A stretch of 39,041 bases of DNA from Methylobacterium longum (GCF_022179385.1 NZ_BPQS01000046.1:1-39041); one strand, 5' to 3'; shown: positions 7,500-14,077, counted from the stretch's first letter. The notes: generated from the letters alone by a model not told the origin. Made by a program: numbers and translations.

Positions 7500-8180
7500 A
7501 TGACAACGTTTCGCACGCTGATCGCCGCCTCAATCCTGAGTTCGTTGCCGCTGGGTGTTGTGTTCGCGCAAACCGCCCGCATGGGGATCGGAGGCGATCC
7601 GCTATCGGCTGAGAAGGCGCCGAACACTACTGTGGTCGGGCAGACCAAGCCGCCGAGCCGCGATGCGAGCCCGACATCGGTGAAGCCAATTGATCGCGTG
7701 ACGCCGCGGCAGGCCGCAGATGATGCCATTGCCAATAGGGTTTGTGTTGGATGCGGTGGTGAGCCCATCACTACAGGAGCTCTCCCGCCCGCCAGCTCTT
7801 CTGGAAAATCTGACGCTCGCCTCCATGAGCTGAGCACGGCAACTGAACCGAAAAAGCAGTCTGATTTGGACACCGTTGCTCTGGCATCCGCGCACCGTGA
7901 ACGGGCGGAGTCGGTGCGGGAGAAAACCAACGGTCTCTGGCAGTCGTGGACCGTGTCGATATGCGAGGGTTGTGACGATCAGCAGCCTTACAAGAGACGC
8001 AGGCTTGAGGACTGGCCGGTTCGCAACGTGCCGATGACCACAGGATCGATCGACAAGGCGCCGCCTGTGAAGAGACCTCACGCCGAGGCCAAGCGGACCG
8101 ACATTCACCCGCACGGCACCCTTGAAGCCGATCTCTCGCCAGAGAACGTGGACTCGATTCGGCGCATGCCGCGGCAGTGA
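7500..8180 (+). CDS. Exported protein with two CxGC motifs
   Basis: 226 aa from the ATG at 7500, chosen because GGAGGAAGCC lies just upstream; the frame extends to 7407 without a good site. Residues 1-23 are a signal peptide (M-T-T-F-R-T-L-I-A-A-S-I-L..., ending V-F-A-Q). The mature protein is polar and low in complexity, with N-R-V-C-V-G-C-G near residue 85 and S-I-C-E-G-C-D-D near residue 165. V-C-x-G-C is shared with the small exported protein at 1,083-1,355. Two cysteine pairs suggest metal binding or a redox/disulfide role in the periplasm. No enzyme domain is visible. A terminator hairpin follows about 40 bases after the stop. Confidence 0.65.
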   Translation: MTTFRTLIAASILSSLPLGVVFAQTARMGIGGDPLSAEKAPNTTVVGQTKPPSRDASPTSVKPIDRVTPRQAADDAIANRVCVGCGGEPITTGALPPASSSGKSDARLHELSTATEPKKQSDLDTVALASAHRERAESVREKTNGLWQSWTVSICEGCDDQQPYKRRRLEDWPVRNVPMTTGSIDKAPPVKRPHAEAKRTDIHPHGTLEADLSPENVDSIRRMPRQ

Positions 8181-8221
8181 CGTAGGTTAGGAGGTTGGAA
8201 GCTATCAGTGCCATGTGCATG

Positions 8222-8253
8222 AAAAAGCCCGCCGCGGCGAACCGGGCGGGCTC
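8222..8253 (+). terminator. Terminator of the CxGC exported protein gene
   Basis: AGCCCGCC pairs with GGGCGGGCT around a GCGGCGAACC-type loop, preceded by an A-run, 40 bases downstream of the stop at 8,180. Confidence 0.6.
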
Positions 8254-8361
8254 TGAGCCTCGAAGCAAGGTGTCACCGCGGGCTCCGGGCCAGCAGCGAC
8301 GTAGCAGCAACCGGGCCAGAGACAGAAAAGCCTCACAGGGCAGAGCTAGGAGCTTACGGCA

Positions 8362-8499
8362 TCACCAAGTCCGCAGATCCAGCGTGGACTGGATCTCGAC
8401 AACCTCACTCATCCCCCTCGCTACGAACCCGGCCCACAGAAGCGAGGTGACGCCGGTCACGAGCGGTGCAGCGACGCTGAGAATGAGGATGATGGTCAT
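8362..8499 (-). CDS. Putative 45-aa membrane microprotein
   Basis: Frame from an ATG at 8499. It begins M-T-I-I-L-I-L-S-V-A-A-P-L-V-T-G-V-T-S-L, a convincing membrane helix, followed by a short polar tail. The ribosome binding site is weak (GAGA about 9 bases upstream). No family recognised; it could be chance. Confidence 0.25.
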   Translation of the reverse strand: MTIILILSVAAPLVTGVTSLLWAGFVARGMSEVVEIQSTLDLRTW

Positions 8500-8812
8500 G
8501 GCTATCTCGTCTGCCGATATGCGGTGCTCGCGTCTACTCTGAAACCCGGGCCGGAAGCTGGTTTTGCCTGGCTGATGCCGCCGGACCACTGTTTTCGATG
8601 CGGCTCCGCGGGAACAAAAACATCCCTGCCCGGCGATGCTAGAGGGGGCTGACGTGGTGCGGTCAGGATCTTGGCGCCGGCGGCGTGCCACCTACCTTGG
8701 CGGGGAGTGGTCGATCTCACCAGGGATGAGCCGAGCCAGTATGCGACGTGGCTCAGGGCATGTTGGCCGACTCAACTTCGCAGCTCACAATCAGGCGTGA
8801 TACTTGGGCTGG

Positions 8813-9013
8813 ATGCTCCGCTGGTTCCAGTTCATCCTTGGCCTCGTCACGCTGTGTGCGCTCGGCGTGGGCGCGGTACGCCCTATCATGCGCTATGGGC
8901 CAGCCGGTTTTCAGCGTTGGGCCTACGAAGCGTTAGTCGTGCTGCTGGCGTGCAGCTTTGTGAACATCGCCCTGCGTGCAGCATGGGGATATCGGGCACC
9001 CAAATCCGATTAA
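8813..9013 (+). CDS. Small two-helix membrane protein
   Basis: 66 aa from the ATG at 8813; a TTG at 8804 is an alternative. Two hydrophobic segments (about residues 6-24 and 43-58) flank a basic loop (R-P-I-M-R-Y-G-P). A terminator hairpin follows about 65 bases after the stop. No clear ribosome binding site. Function unknown. Confidence 0.4.
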   Translation: MLRWFQFILGLVTLCALGVGAVRPIMRYGPAGFQRWAYEALVVLLACSFVNIALRAAWGYRAPKSD

Positions 9014-9066
9014 AGGTCGTGAGTCTCTGGCAGCTTTTGTCAGGTGTTTGAAGAAGCGGCTGCGCT

Positions 9067-9178
9067 GACATCGCGCACGAAAAAGCCCGCGCCGGCTGTG
9101 ACCGGGCGGGCTGATCCGGATCCATTCCCTGGGCCTAGCAGAGGCCGGATCCGAGCACTTCATGCCATGTAGTGGTTA
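9067..9178 (+). repeat. Repeat A, copy 2 of 2
   Basis: Second copy of the element at 4,884-4,992, same orientation. The hairpin loop differs slightly (GGCTGTGACC against GGCGGACC), while the central CCCTGGGCCTAGCAGAGG block is identical. In both places repeat A precedes repeat B by roughly 0.6-0.7 kb, so the two may descend from one larger duplication. Confidence 0.75.
9080..9113 (+). terminator. Terminator-like hairpin inside repeat A copy 2
   Basis: AGCCCGC...GCGGGCT stem with a preceding A-run, about 65 bases after the small membrane protein gene ending at 9,013. Confidence 0.6.
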
Positions 9179-9417
9179 AGGAAAAGCCAGTGCCGGCGGA
9201 CCAAGGGCCTCGTCCAGCCTGGGTCCATCTGGACAGGGCCGAATTCGGCGAGTACTGATAACGCCAAGTTTGATGAGCCGCATTGTCGCCAAATTTATCA
9301 ATGATAAACCTACGTAGTTTGAATTGCCGCAATTAATGCAGCATATCCAAACAATAATCGCGAAGTAAAGACGTAATTTTGCGATATCCATAATGTTATC
9401 ATATCGGCGGGGGGCAA

Positions 9418-9525
9418 ATGACCAACTTTATTCTTAGCATTCTCTCTGGCGCGGCAGGCTCTATATTTTTAAGCGCTGCAATGGTGCTAGTTGTCGGCAA
9501 AGTGGCTGGCAAAATGGTCGACTAG
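9418..9525 (+). CDS. 35-aa membrane microprotein
   Basis: A short frame with a strong ribosome binding site (GGCGGGGGGC, 2 bases before the ATG spacer AA). The product is almost entirely one helix: M-T-N-F-I-L-S-I-L-S-G-A-A-G-S-I-F-L-S-A then A-M-V-L-V-V-G-K-V-A-G-K-M-V-D. The leader is AT-rich, so it may have its own promoter. The size and helix resemble small toxins, transport modulators or stress membrane peptides, but nothing identifies it. Confidence 0.45.
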   Translation: MTNFILSILSGAAGSIFLSAAMVLVVGKVAGKMVD

Positions 9526-9826
9526 TCACAATAGCGGCGCCATCCACCGAGCTCCTGTCATCGACAGCTTACTCAACCTCCTAGCTAAATTATTAATTTG
9601 TCGCCCACGCTCGTGCAACTGTTCGACTGTTCGACTATGTCGTATCTGCGGCGCATCGGAGCTTCGAGGTCTCTATTCTCCGGCGGTCACTTGTTGAATG
9701 CAAAAAGCTCCGCGCGGCGGTGCCGGCGAAGATAGAGCTCTTCCGATACGCCCTAGTCTAGCAATCAACGGTCTGGCAACTCATCCTCGCCTATACAGCC
9801 GGCCTGACAACGTCGGATCGCAGGCG
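9526..9826. other. Intergenic region
   Basis: No supported gene. It contains a short tandem repeat GTTCGACTGTTCGACT near 9,619-9,636 and the upstream part of repeat B copy 2. Confidence 0.4.
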
Positions 9827-10004
9827 ATGAGCACAGTAACTGGACAGGTTGGTGGGCGGGCCACAAAGTTTGAAGCAACCGATAATCCGCGGGATCTTTA
9901 CGATCCGCACTTTCCAACGCAGCAGCGCACGAAGGTCGAGTCGGACCGGATGCGCACCGAGACCTTCGATCCCCATTTTTCCCGACGTGCACGGAAGTAG
10001 GCCG
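9766..10004 (+). repeat. Repeat B, copy 2 (carries the intact gene copy)
   Basis: Partner of 5,509-5,747, same strand, aligned without net gaps over about 240 bases including roughly 60 bases upstream of the gene. Conservation of the upstream part suggests the promoter or leader was duplicated too. Confidence 0.75.
9827..10000 (+). CDS. 57-aa basic protein with repeated DPHF motif
   Basis: ATG at 9827. The frame runs further upstream to 9698, but the ATG at 9827 matches the limit of the dead copy's coding region. The product is highly charged, with two similar elements: D-L-Y-D-P-H-F near residue 24 and T-F-D-P-H-F-S-R-R-A-R-K at the end. No membrane segment or signal peptide. The ribosome binding site is weak. 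A look-alike gene at 5,570-5,743 is inactivated, so this is the surviving copy. Function unknown. Confidence 0.55.
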   Translation: MSTVTGQVGGRATKFEATDNPRDLYDPHFPTQQRTKVESDRMRTETFDPHFSRRARK

Positions 10005-10022
10005 GCGGCCAGCGGTAGGACG

Positions 10023-10051
10023 AAAAAGCCCCGCTGGCGGGGGCCGGCGGG
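10023..10051. terminator. Terminator between the small gene and the prophage lysis block
   Basis: AAAAAGCCCCGC TGGC GGGGGC hairpin, lying between the rightward gene ending at 10,000 and the leftward prophage genes ending at 10,099. It could serve both. Confidence 0.5.
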
Positions 10052-10098
10052 ACTGAAGTCGGGGAGGAATGTTCAGGCCATCGCAAATGGCGGGCCAG

Positions 10099-10212
10099 CT
10101 ACGGCGGCGGGTCGCTCGATGCCTGGAGCTTCATGCCGATGATGATGCCGGCCAGGAGCGCGATCCCGGCGATGACCCACGACAGGTCCTGTGTGACGGG
10201 CGCGCAGTTCAC
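10099..10212 (-). CDS. 37-aa prophage membrane peptide
   Basis: GTG start at 10212, overlapping the upstream gene's stop by four bases (GTGA). It encodes a short polar start, one membrane helix (S-W-V-I-A-G-I-A-L-L-A-G-I-I-I-G-M) and a polar tail. The GTGA overlap is the main evidence that it is translated. It is the last gene of the lysis block and could be a holin regulator or accessory lysis peptide. Confidence 0.5.
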   Translation of the reverse strand: MNCAPVTQDLSWVIAGIALLAGIIIGMKLQASSDPPP

Positions 10213-10592
10213 GAGTGCCGCCGCTCGCGTTCGGAGTTGAGGCGGTGCTCGACCCGCTGATCCTCGGCGATCTCCTGAAGGATCTCCGTCTGCTTCTTGC
10301 TCTCCTCCCGGATGATGCGGACGCACTCACGGATATGCTGGCTGTCCTCCGTGCGCCGGCGGTCCATGTCCCGCTGCTCCCGGATGATGTCCAGCAAACC
10401 GATCGGGCCCTGCATGAACGGCTGCGGCACGTCGACGATGGTAGCGGGCGCTGGGGGCGGGAGCGTCTCCTTGTCAGAGCGCCCCCGGGTGACCATCCAC
10501 CCGATGAGCCACATGGTGCAGCCGCCGACCGCGACCTGGAAAAACTGCTGCGTGGCGATGACGTCCTTCAAAAACGTGAGCAGCTCGGCCAT
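10209..10592 (-). CDS. Prophage membrane protein with coiled coil
   Basis: 127 aa from the ATG at 10592 (a TTG one codon earlier is possible). One membrane helix at about residues 17-34 (F-F-Q-V-A-V-G-G-C-T-M-W-L-I-G-W-M-V), a proline-rich linker, then a highly charged helical region from about 65 to the end, predicted coiled coil. This layout resembles i-spanins and other lysis-block proteins. Its start overlaps the upstream gene's stop by one base (TGATG). The exact role is not determined. Confidence 0.65.
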   Translation of the reverse strand: MAELLTFLKDVIATQQFFQVAVGGCTMWLIGWMVTRGRSDKETLPPPAPATIVDVPQPFMQGPIGLLDIIREQRDMDRRRTEDSQHIRECVRIIREESKKQTEILQEIAEDQRVEHRLNSERERRHS

Positions 10593-11107
10593 CAACCAAC
10601 CACCTTCTCAAGCCGATCGAGGGCATGGCCCATTCGGGTCCTGCGGGAGACGCCGTCCAGCACGGCGATGTAGACCGACAGGGCCTCGAAGCCTGCCAGC
10701 GTGCCGAACACCGGGATGACGAAGCTGGCCGCCTCCGGGCCGCGGAACGCATCGAAGATCAGGGCCGCCGTGAACTGGCCCATCACGAAGCATCCGCCGG
10801 TCGCGCAGATCGCCCTGATGTACGCGCCCTTGGGACCGACGACGATGTTGTTGATGTGCCCGTTGAGGTAGAGCGCCATCGTGCGCACCCCTCCGATGGC
10901 GCCGAAGAACAGCGCCATGTTCTCCTCGCTGAAGCCCATCTCGGCGATCGGCTTCAGAGCGGCGCGTTCCATGGTGTCGCCCGGCAGCACCAGGGTGAAG
11001 GCGATGAGGATCATCATCGTCGCCATGCACCACTCGAACAGGCGATAGGTGCTGTACGGCCCCGCCGGGCAGGCCTGCAGGAGCGGCCTCTTCTCGCGCG
11101 TCAACAT
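10592..11107 (-). CDS. Prophage four-helix membrane protein (holin-like candidate)
   Basis: 171 aa from the ATG at 11107, chosen because GGGGAGAAG lies just upstream. Hydrophobic segments around residues 27-42, 68-85, 103-122 and 130-150 suggest four membrane passes, with a charged C-terminus. Its place between the spanin-like pair and another membrane protein in a lysis block suggests holin or anti-holin function, but size and topology alone do not prove that. Its start overlaps the end of the upstream small gene by one base. Confidence 0.6.
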   Translation of the reverse strand: MLTREKRPLLQACPAGPYSTYRLFEWCMATMMILIAFTLVLPGDTMERAALKPIAEMGFSEENMALFFGAIGGVRTMALYLNGHINNIVVGPKGAYIRAICATGGCFVMGQFTAALIFDAFRGPEAASFVIPVFGTLAGFEALSVYIAVLDGVSRRTRMGHALDRLEKVVG

Positions 11108-11304
11108 CAGCTTCTCCCCTCGCAGGTTGCCCGCCACGCGGCGTTCAGCGAGCGCAGCTGGCGCCGGGTCCGCGCGTCATCCGTGCGCGCGTAGGCGACA
11201 GGCGAGGTCATGACCTGGCAGAACCGGGCGGCCGACGTCGCCGGCGTGGGGCCCGGGTCGCAGTGCAGGATGGCGAGGCCAAGGGCGAACCCAATGCACG
11301 TCAT
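11107..11304 (-). CDS. Rz1-like outer spanin candidate
   Basis: 65 aa, ATG at 11304 overlapping the upstream stop by ATGA. A short hydrophobic N-terminus (G-F-A-L-G-L-A-I-L) is followed by F-C-Q-V-M-T-S-P-V and R-R-Q-L-R-S-L-N-A-A-W-R-A-T-C. The F-C...P...N-A...C pattern recurs in small phage proteins placed after Rz-type genes. A canonical lipobox is missing (L-A-I-L-H-C), so whether it is a true lipoprotein o-spanin is open. Together with the next gene upstream it would bridge inner and outer membranes in the last lysis step. Confidence 0.6.
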   Translation of the reverse strand: MTCIGFALGLAILHCDPGPTPATSAARFCQVMTSPVAYARTDDARTRRQLRSLNAAWRATCEGRS

Positions 11305-11537
11305 GGCTTCAGCTCCGGGAGGATATCGCGATCGTCGTCCGGCCCATCCGCCGCGGCATCACCGGCAGCGCGGGCGGAGGCTTCCTGCTTCTCGGCAGCG
11401 GCGACGGAGGCGTCGGCCTGGGTGGCGGCGCCGAGCTCGCGCAGGGCTTGCTCGGCGCGCAGGTTGGCCTGCCAATGCGTCACCAGCTTCACGATGAAGC
11501 TGATGAGCGTGGTGGCCCAGAAGGGCAGCGAGATCAT
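11301..11537 (-). CDS. Rz-like inner spanin candidate
   Basis: 78 aa from the ATG at 11537. One N-terminal membrane helix (F-W-A-T-T-L-I-S-F-I-V-K-L-V) is followed by an alanine/glutamate-rich helical periplasmic part and an acidic tail. It overlaps both neighbours by four bases (ATGA). Anchor plus periplasmic helix, directly before a small Cys-containing protein, is the usual i-spanin/o-spanin order. Confidence 0.6.
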   Translation of the reverse strand: MISLPFWATTLISFIVKLVTHWQANLRAEQALRELGAATQADASVAAAEKQEASARAAGDAAADGPDDDRDILPELKP

Positions 11538-12232
11538 GCTGCCTTCGCGAGCTTCGGATCGCTGGAGGCCTTCAGCGTGGTGATCGCCGGCTGAAGCACC
11601 TTGTGCTCGTCAGCGCTCTCCTCGAGGTCGAGCACGCGGAAGATGATCGACGACATGCCGCCGCCCTTGATCATCGCGTCGATCACCTTCTTGGGCAGCA
11701 CGTTGACGCCGCGCTGCACGGCGGCCTGGATCACGGCCGGCCCGGCGTTCACGGTCACCTTGCCGTCCTTCACCGATCCGGCCACGGCCTTCACGCCGTA
11801 CTGCGCCAGGGCCTGGGCCGCCTGCTCGATGCGCTGCTGCGTCAGGACCGATGTCGACCACGGCGCCCACTTGCCGAGCGCCCAGGTGACGATGCCGGCG
11901 ATCCAGGTGGCGAACAGCAGGGCGAACTGCGGACCGTAGTCGACGATCCACTGGCCCCACGGAATCACCACGCCGGGCTTGGCGGCCGCGTCCTGGGCGA
12001 GCGCCGGGGTCAGCCCGAACCCGACGGCGACGATCGCGAGGCACAGGGCCGCGACGATGCCGAGAGCCGGCAGCCGCCACACGACGCTCAATAGGAGCGC
12101 CAGCGCCGCGCAGCCGAGCGTCAGCACAAAGATGCCGGAGGTGAAAGCGTAGTGCAGATCGGTCGGCGCTGCGGCCATAGCTGGAGAGCCGACGCACGCA
12201 AGCGCCAGCGCCGCGGGGATTACGCGGGTCAT
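11534..12232 (-). CDS. Prophage holin-like membrane protein
   Basis: 232 aa from the ATG at 12232 (the frame extends upstream to 12286). It starts with a signal-like segment (I-P-A-A-L-A-L-A-C-V-G-S-P-A-M-A-A-A), followed by two more membrane helices at about 30-50 and 55-78, and a fourth around 100-120 (F-A-L-L-F-A-T-W-I-A-G-I-V). The C-terminal 110 residues are soluble and helical, with A-A-Q-A-L-A-Q-Y-G-V-K. A membrane half plus a helical tail resembles large holins of alphaproteobacterial phages. Confidence in the lysis association comes from context. Confidence 0.6.
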   Translation of the reverse strand: MTRVIPAALALACVGSPAMAAAPTDLHYAFTSGIFVLTLGCAALALLLSVVWRLPALGIVAALCLAIVAVGFGLTPALAQDAAAKPGVVIPWGQWIVDYGPQFALLFATWIAGIVTWALGKWAPWSTSVLTQQRIEQAAQALAQYGVKAVAGSVKDGKVTVNAGPAVIQAAVQRGVNVLPKKVIDAMIKGGGMSSIIFRVLDLEESADEHKVLQPAITTLKASSDPKLAKAA

Positions 12233-12321
12233 GTCGGGACTCTCGTTTTCGGGATGCGCGCGGCGGGCCCGGCCGGCTCGGGTCAAACTACCTCGGAATC
12301 CGAGGGAGTTGGGTCAGGCGC

Positions 12322-12507
12322 TCAGGCACGGACGAAGGTCCAGACGCCGGTGATGATCAGCGCGAGCACGATGAAGCCGACGCCGGCCATGATGGGGATC
12401 GCCCCGCCGACACGCTCATCGGCCGAGCCGCGCCCGCTCGTGATGACGAGGCCCCATGCGATCAGCCCGGCGCCGAGGATGAGCAGAACGGCGAGAAGCC
12501 ACTTCAT
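12322..12507 (-). CDS. Small two-helix prophage membrane protein (holin-like)
   Basis: 61 aa from an ATG at 12507. Two membrane helices (W-L-L-A-V-L-L-I-L-G-A-G-L-I-A-W-G and M-A-G-V-G-F-I-V-L-A-L-I-I-T-G) are joined by a charged loop. Size and topology match class II holins, and it lies next to the endolysin genes. Only two bases separate it from the preceding winged-helix gene. Confidence 0.6.
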   Translation of the reverse strand: MKWLLAVLLILGAGLIAWGLVITSGRGSADERVGGAIPIMAGVGFIVLALIITGVWTFVRA

Positions 12508-12508
12508 C

Positions 12509-12820
12509 TCAGCCTCCGAAGAACGGCGCGACGAACCTGCTCCAGAACCAATTGCCGGCGCTGGAGCGCGGTTGCTCCTGAAGCGGGGACATGGCGCCCA
12601 CCTGCTGGCGGCCAGCCGCGGTCAGGCGGTAAAGCCGACGGCGCGGCGACTTGCCTTCCTCCCACGCTCCGACGATCAGGCCGCCGTTCTCCAGCGCGGC
12701 GAGCTCCGGATAGATAGCCCCGATGCCGGTGGCCTTCGAGATGGCGGCGCCCGACGTGTCAGCGACCGGTGCGGTGGCCAGGTACGACAGGATCTGCGCG
12801 GAGGGGCGAGAGACCGCCAT
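12509..12820 (-). CDS. PadR-like winged-helix protein in the lysis block
   Basis: 103 aa from the ATG at 12820, overlapping the amidase stop by one base (TGATG). Residues about 5-75 form a winged helix: Q-I-L-S-Y-L-A, G-A-A-I-S-K-A-T-G-I-G-A-I-Y-P-E-L-A-A-L-E as recognition helix, then R-R-R-L-Y-R-L-T as the wing. PadR/MarR-like proteins bind DNA. The C-terminus is unusual: an aromatic, hydrophobic end (N-W-F-W-S-R-F-V-A-P-F-F-G-G) that could contact membrane. Its location suggests a late-lysis regulator, but no operator is visible. Confidence 0.7.
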   Translation of the reverse strand: MAVSRPSAQILSYLATAPVADTSGAAISKATGIGAIYPELAALENGGLIVGAWEEGKSPRRRLYRLTAAGRQQVGAMSPLQEQPRSSAGNWFWSRFVAPFFGG

Positions 12821-13419
12821 CACGCCACCTTCGCGTGCGAGCCGCACTGGCAGTCGCCCGGATGCAACGCGGCCATCCGAGCGGTGATTGCCTTGATCCA
12901 GTCCGCCTTCTTGCCGGCGTTCTTGCCCGGGCAGCCCTTGTGTGTGGTCTTCGGATCCTCGCCGTGGAAGTGGAAGGTGTCGTTGGTCGGCGCGTGGCCG
13001 AGCATGGCGTAGCAGACCGCCATGGCGTGGACGGCGAGATCCTGCAGCGCCGCCGGCATCGTCTCGGTGGCGAAGTCGCCGGCCATCTCCAGCCCCCAGA
13101 AGGTGCTGTTCCAGGACGGCGAGTGCGTGCCCTTCAGCCACAGCGGATTGCCGGTGAAGATCTCCCGGTCCGTCACGACGAGGTGCGGGCCGCCGGCCCA
13201 CTTCTGGTTCTGGTAGCTGACCCAAATGTTGCGGATGCGCTGCGCGCCGTCGAGCGGCTTACCCTTGTTGAGGTAGAACTGCGCCAGGGTCGGCGCCGAG
13301 GTGTTGTGCAGGACGAAGCCGCGCGGGCGCCACACGCCCATCTTCGGCTCGACTTCCTTCTCGACGTAGGCCTCGAAGCTGGCCTTGCTGTAGCTCTTGG
13401 CGAGGGGTGCGATAGTCAC
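12820..13419 (-). CDS. N-acetylmuramoyl-L-alanine amidase (endolysin)
   Basis: 199 aa from a GTG at 13419. It has the amidase_2/PGRP layout: F-V-L-H-N-T-S-A-P-T near residue 36 supplies the first zinc histidine, W-G-L-E-M-A-G-D-F lies in the middle, and F-H-F-H-G-E-D-P-K-T-T-H-K-G-C-P-G-K supplies the last zinc ligands. These enzymes cut the amide between muramic acid and the stem peptide. No signal peptide is visible, so access to the wall needs a holin. It overlaps the muramidase gene by four bases (GTGA). Confidence 0.85.
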   Translation of the reverse strand: MTIAPLAKSYSKASFEAYVEKEVEPKMGVWRPRGFVLHNTSAPTLAQFYLNKGKPLDGAQRIRNIWVSYQNQKWAGGPHLVVTDREIFTGNPLWLKGTHSPSWNSTFWGLEMAGDFATETMPAALQDLAVHAMAVCYAMLGHAPTNDTFHFHGEDPKTTHKGCPGKNAGKKADWIKAITARMAALHPGDCQCGSHAKVA

Positions 13420-14015
13420 GCGACGGCTCCTTCGATCATGGCGAGGGCCCGCTTCCGGACCTTCTCGTTGCGCTCGTCCCAGGCCTGGCCCCAGGTGCGC
13501 GGCTTCGCGGGGTTGATGCGGACCGAGAACTCCTTGAAGGTCTTCTGGCGCTTGGCCCGCGCGTCGCAGAAGGCGTTCACGAACTGCGCGGGCGGCCGGT
13601 GCGAGGCGGCCCAGAACGAGACCGCGTCGAACTTCCCATCGACCGGCTGGCCCACCGCCATCTCGATGGTCTTCTGACAGCCGCCCTTGCCGTTGTTCAC
13701 CGCCGAATCGAGGATCACGTAGCCCGTGTCGATCGGCATGCGGTCGAACTGCACCGGGGCGGCGAACTCAGCGGCGTAGATCGCGTTGGCCTCGGCGATG
13801 GGCACCGCCTTCAGGTCGGCGAAGGTCGGATGCGGCTTGCCGTGTGCAAGGCGCCACGCCACGAACACCGTGAACGTGATCCCCATGTTCACTGCGCCGC
13901 CCCCTTCCATGGCGCGCTCGGCATAGCCGCCCTCATCGTGGAGGATCAGGGCGAGCGCGGTATCGAGCGCAGGCGACAAGGCAGCCATCTGCGCCGCGGC
14001 GGATGCTACGGTCAT
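13416..14015 (-). CDS. GH108-family muramidase (endolysin)
   Basis: 199 aa from an ATG at 14015. The N-terminal motif I-L-H-D-E-G-G-Y, followed by G-G-A-V-N-M-G-I-T, is the catalytic Glu region of glycosyl hydrolase family 108. The C-terminal half has the peptidoglycan-binding style of that family (D-S-A-V-N-N-G...F-W-A-A). The family cleaves the glycan strand of peptidoglycan. No signal peptide is visible. It sits directly before the amidase, so the phage carries two endolysins with different bond specificity. Confidence 0.85.
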   Translation of the reverse strand: MTVASAAAQMAALSPALDTALALILHDEGGYAERAMEGGGAVNMGITFTVFVAWRLAHGKPHPTFADLKAVPIAEANAIYAAEFAAPVQFDRMPIDTGYVILDSAVNNGKGGCQKTIEMAVGQPVDGKFDAVSFWAASHRPPAQFVNAFCDARAKRQKTFKEFSVRINPAKPRTWGQAWDERNEKVRKRALAMIEGAVA

Positions 14016-14077
14016 GGTCGATTCCAGATTGTCAGGGGTGGGTGGGGCTCGCCCGGCTCAGCGCTAACTGGCGGCGA

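Larger units (their letters stand above)
8181..8812. other. Intergenic region
   Basis: Contains the terminator of the upstream gene and a possible 45-codon minus-strand frame (8,362-8,499). Otherwise I see no supported gene. A segment near 8,700-8,750 (GGGGAGTGG...GATCTCACCAG...) weakly resembles 6,770-6,820. Confidence 0.4.

Noticed and set aside
9176..9391. 71-codon minus-strand frame with a hydrophobic start
   Set aside because: No ribosome binding site, and its 3' half is low-quality sequence running up to repeat A.
4884..10051. Repeated hairpins as a CRISPR-like array
   Set aside because: Spacing is irregular (hundreds of bases), copies differ in loops, and they follow genes. They are terminators.
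10000..10099. Prophage left attachment site
   Set aside because: No direct repeat with another end, no tRNA and no integrase are in the window, so the boundary cannot be supported.
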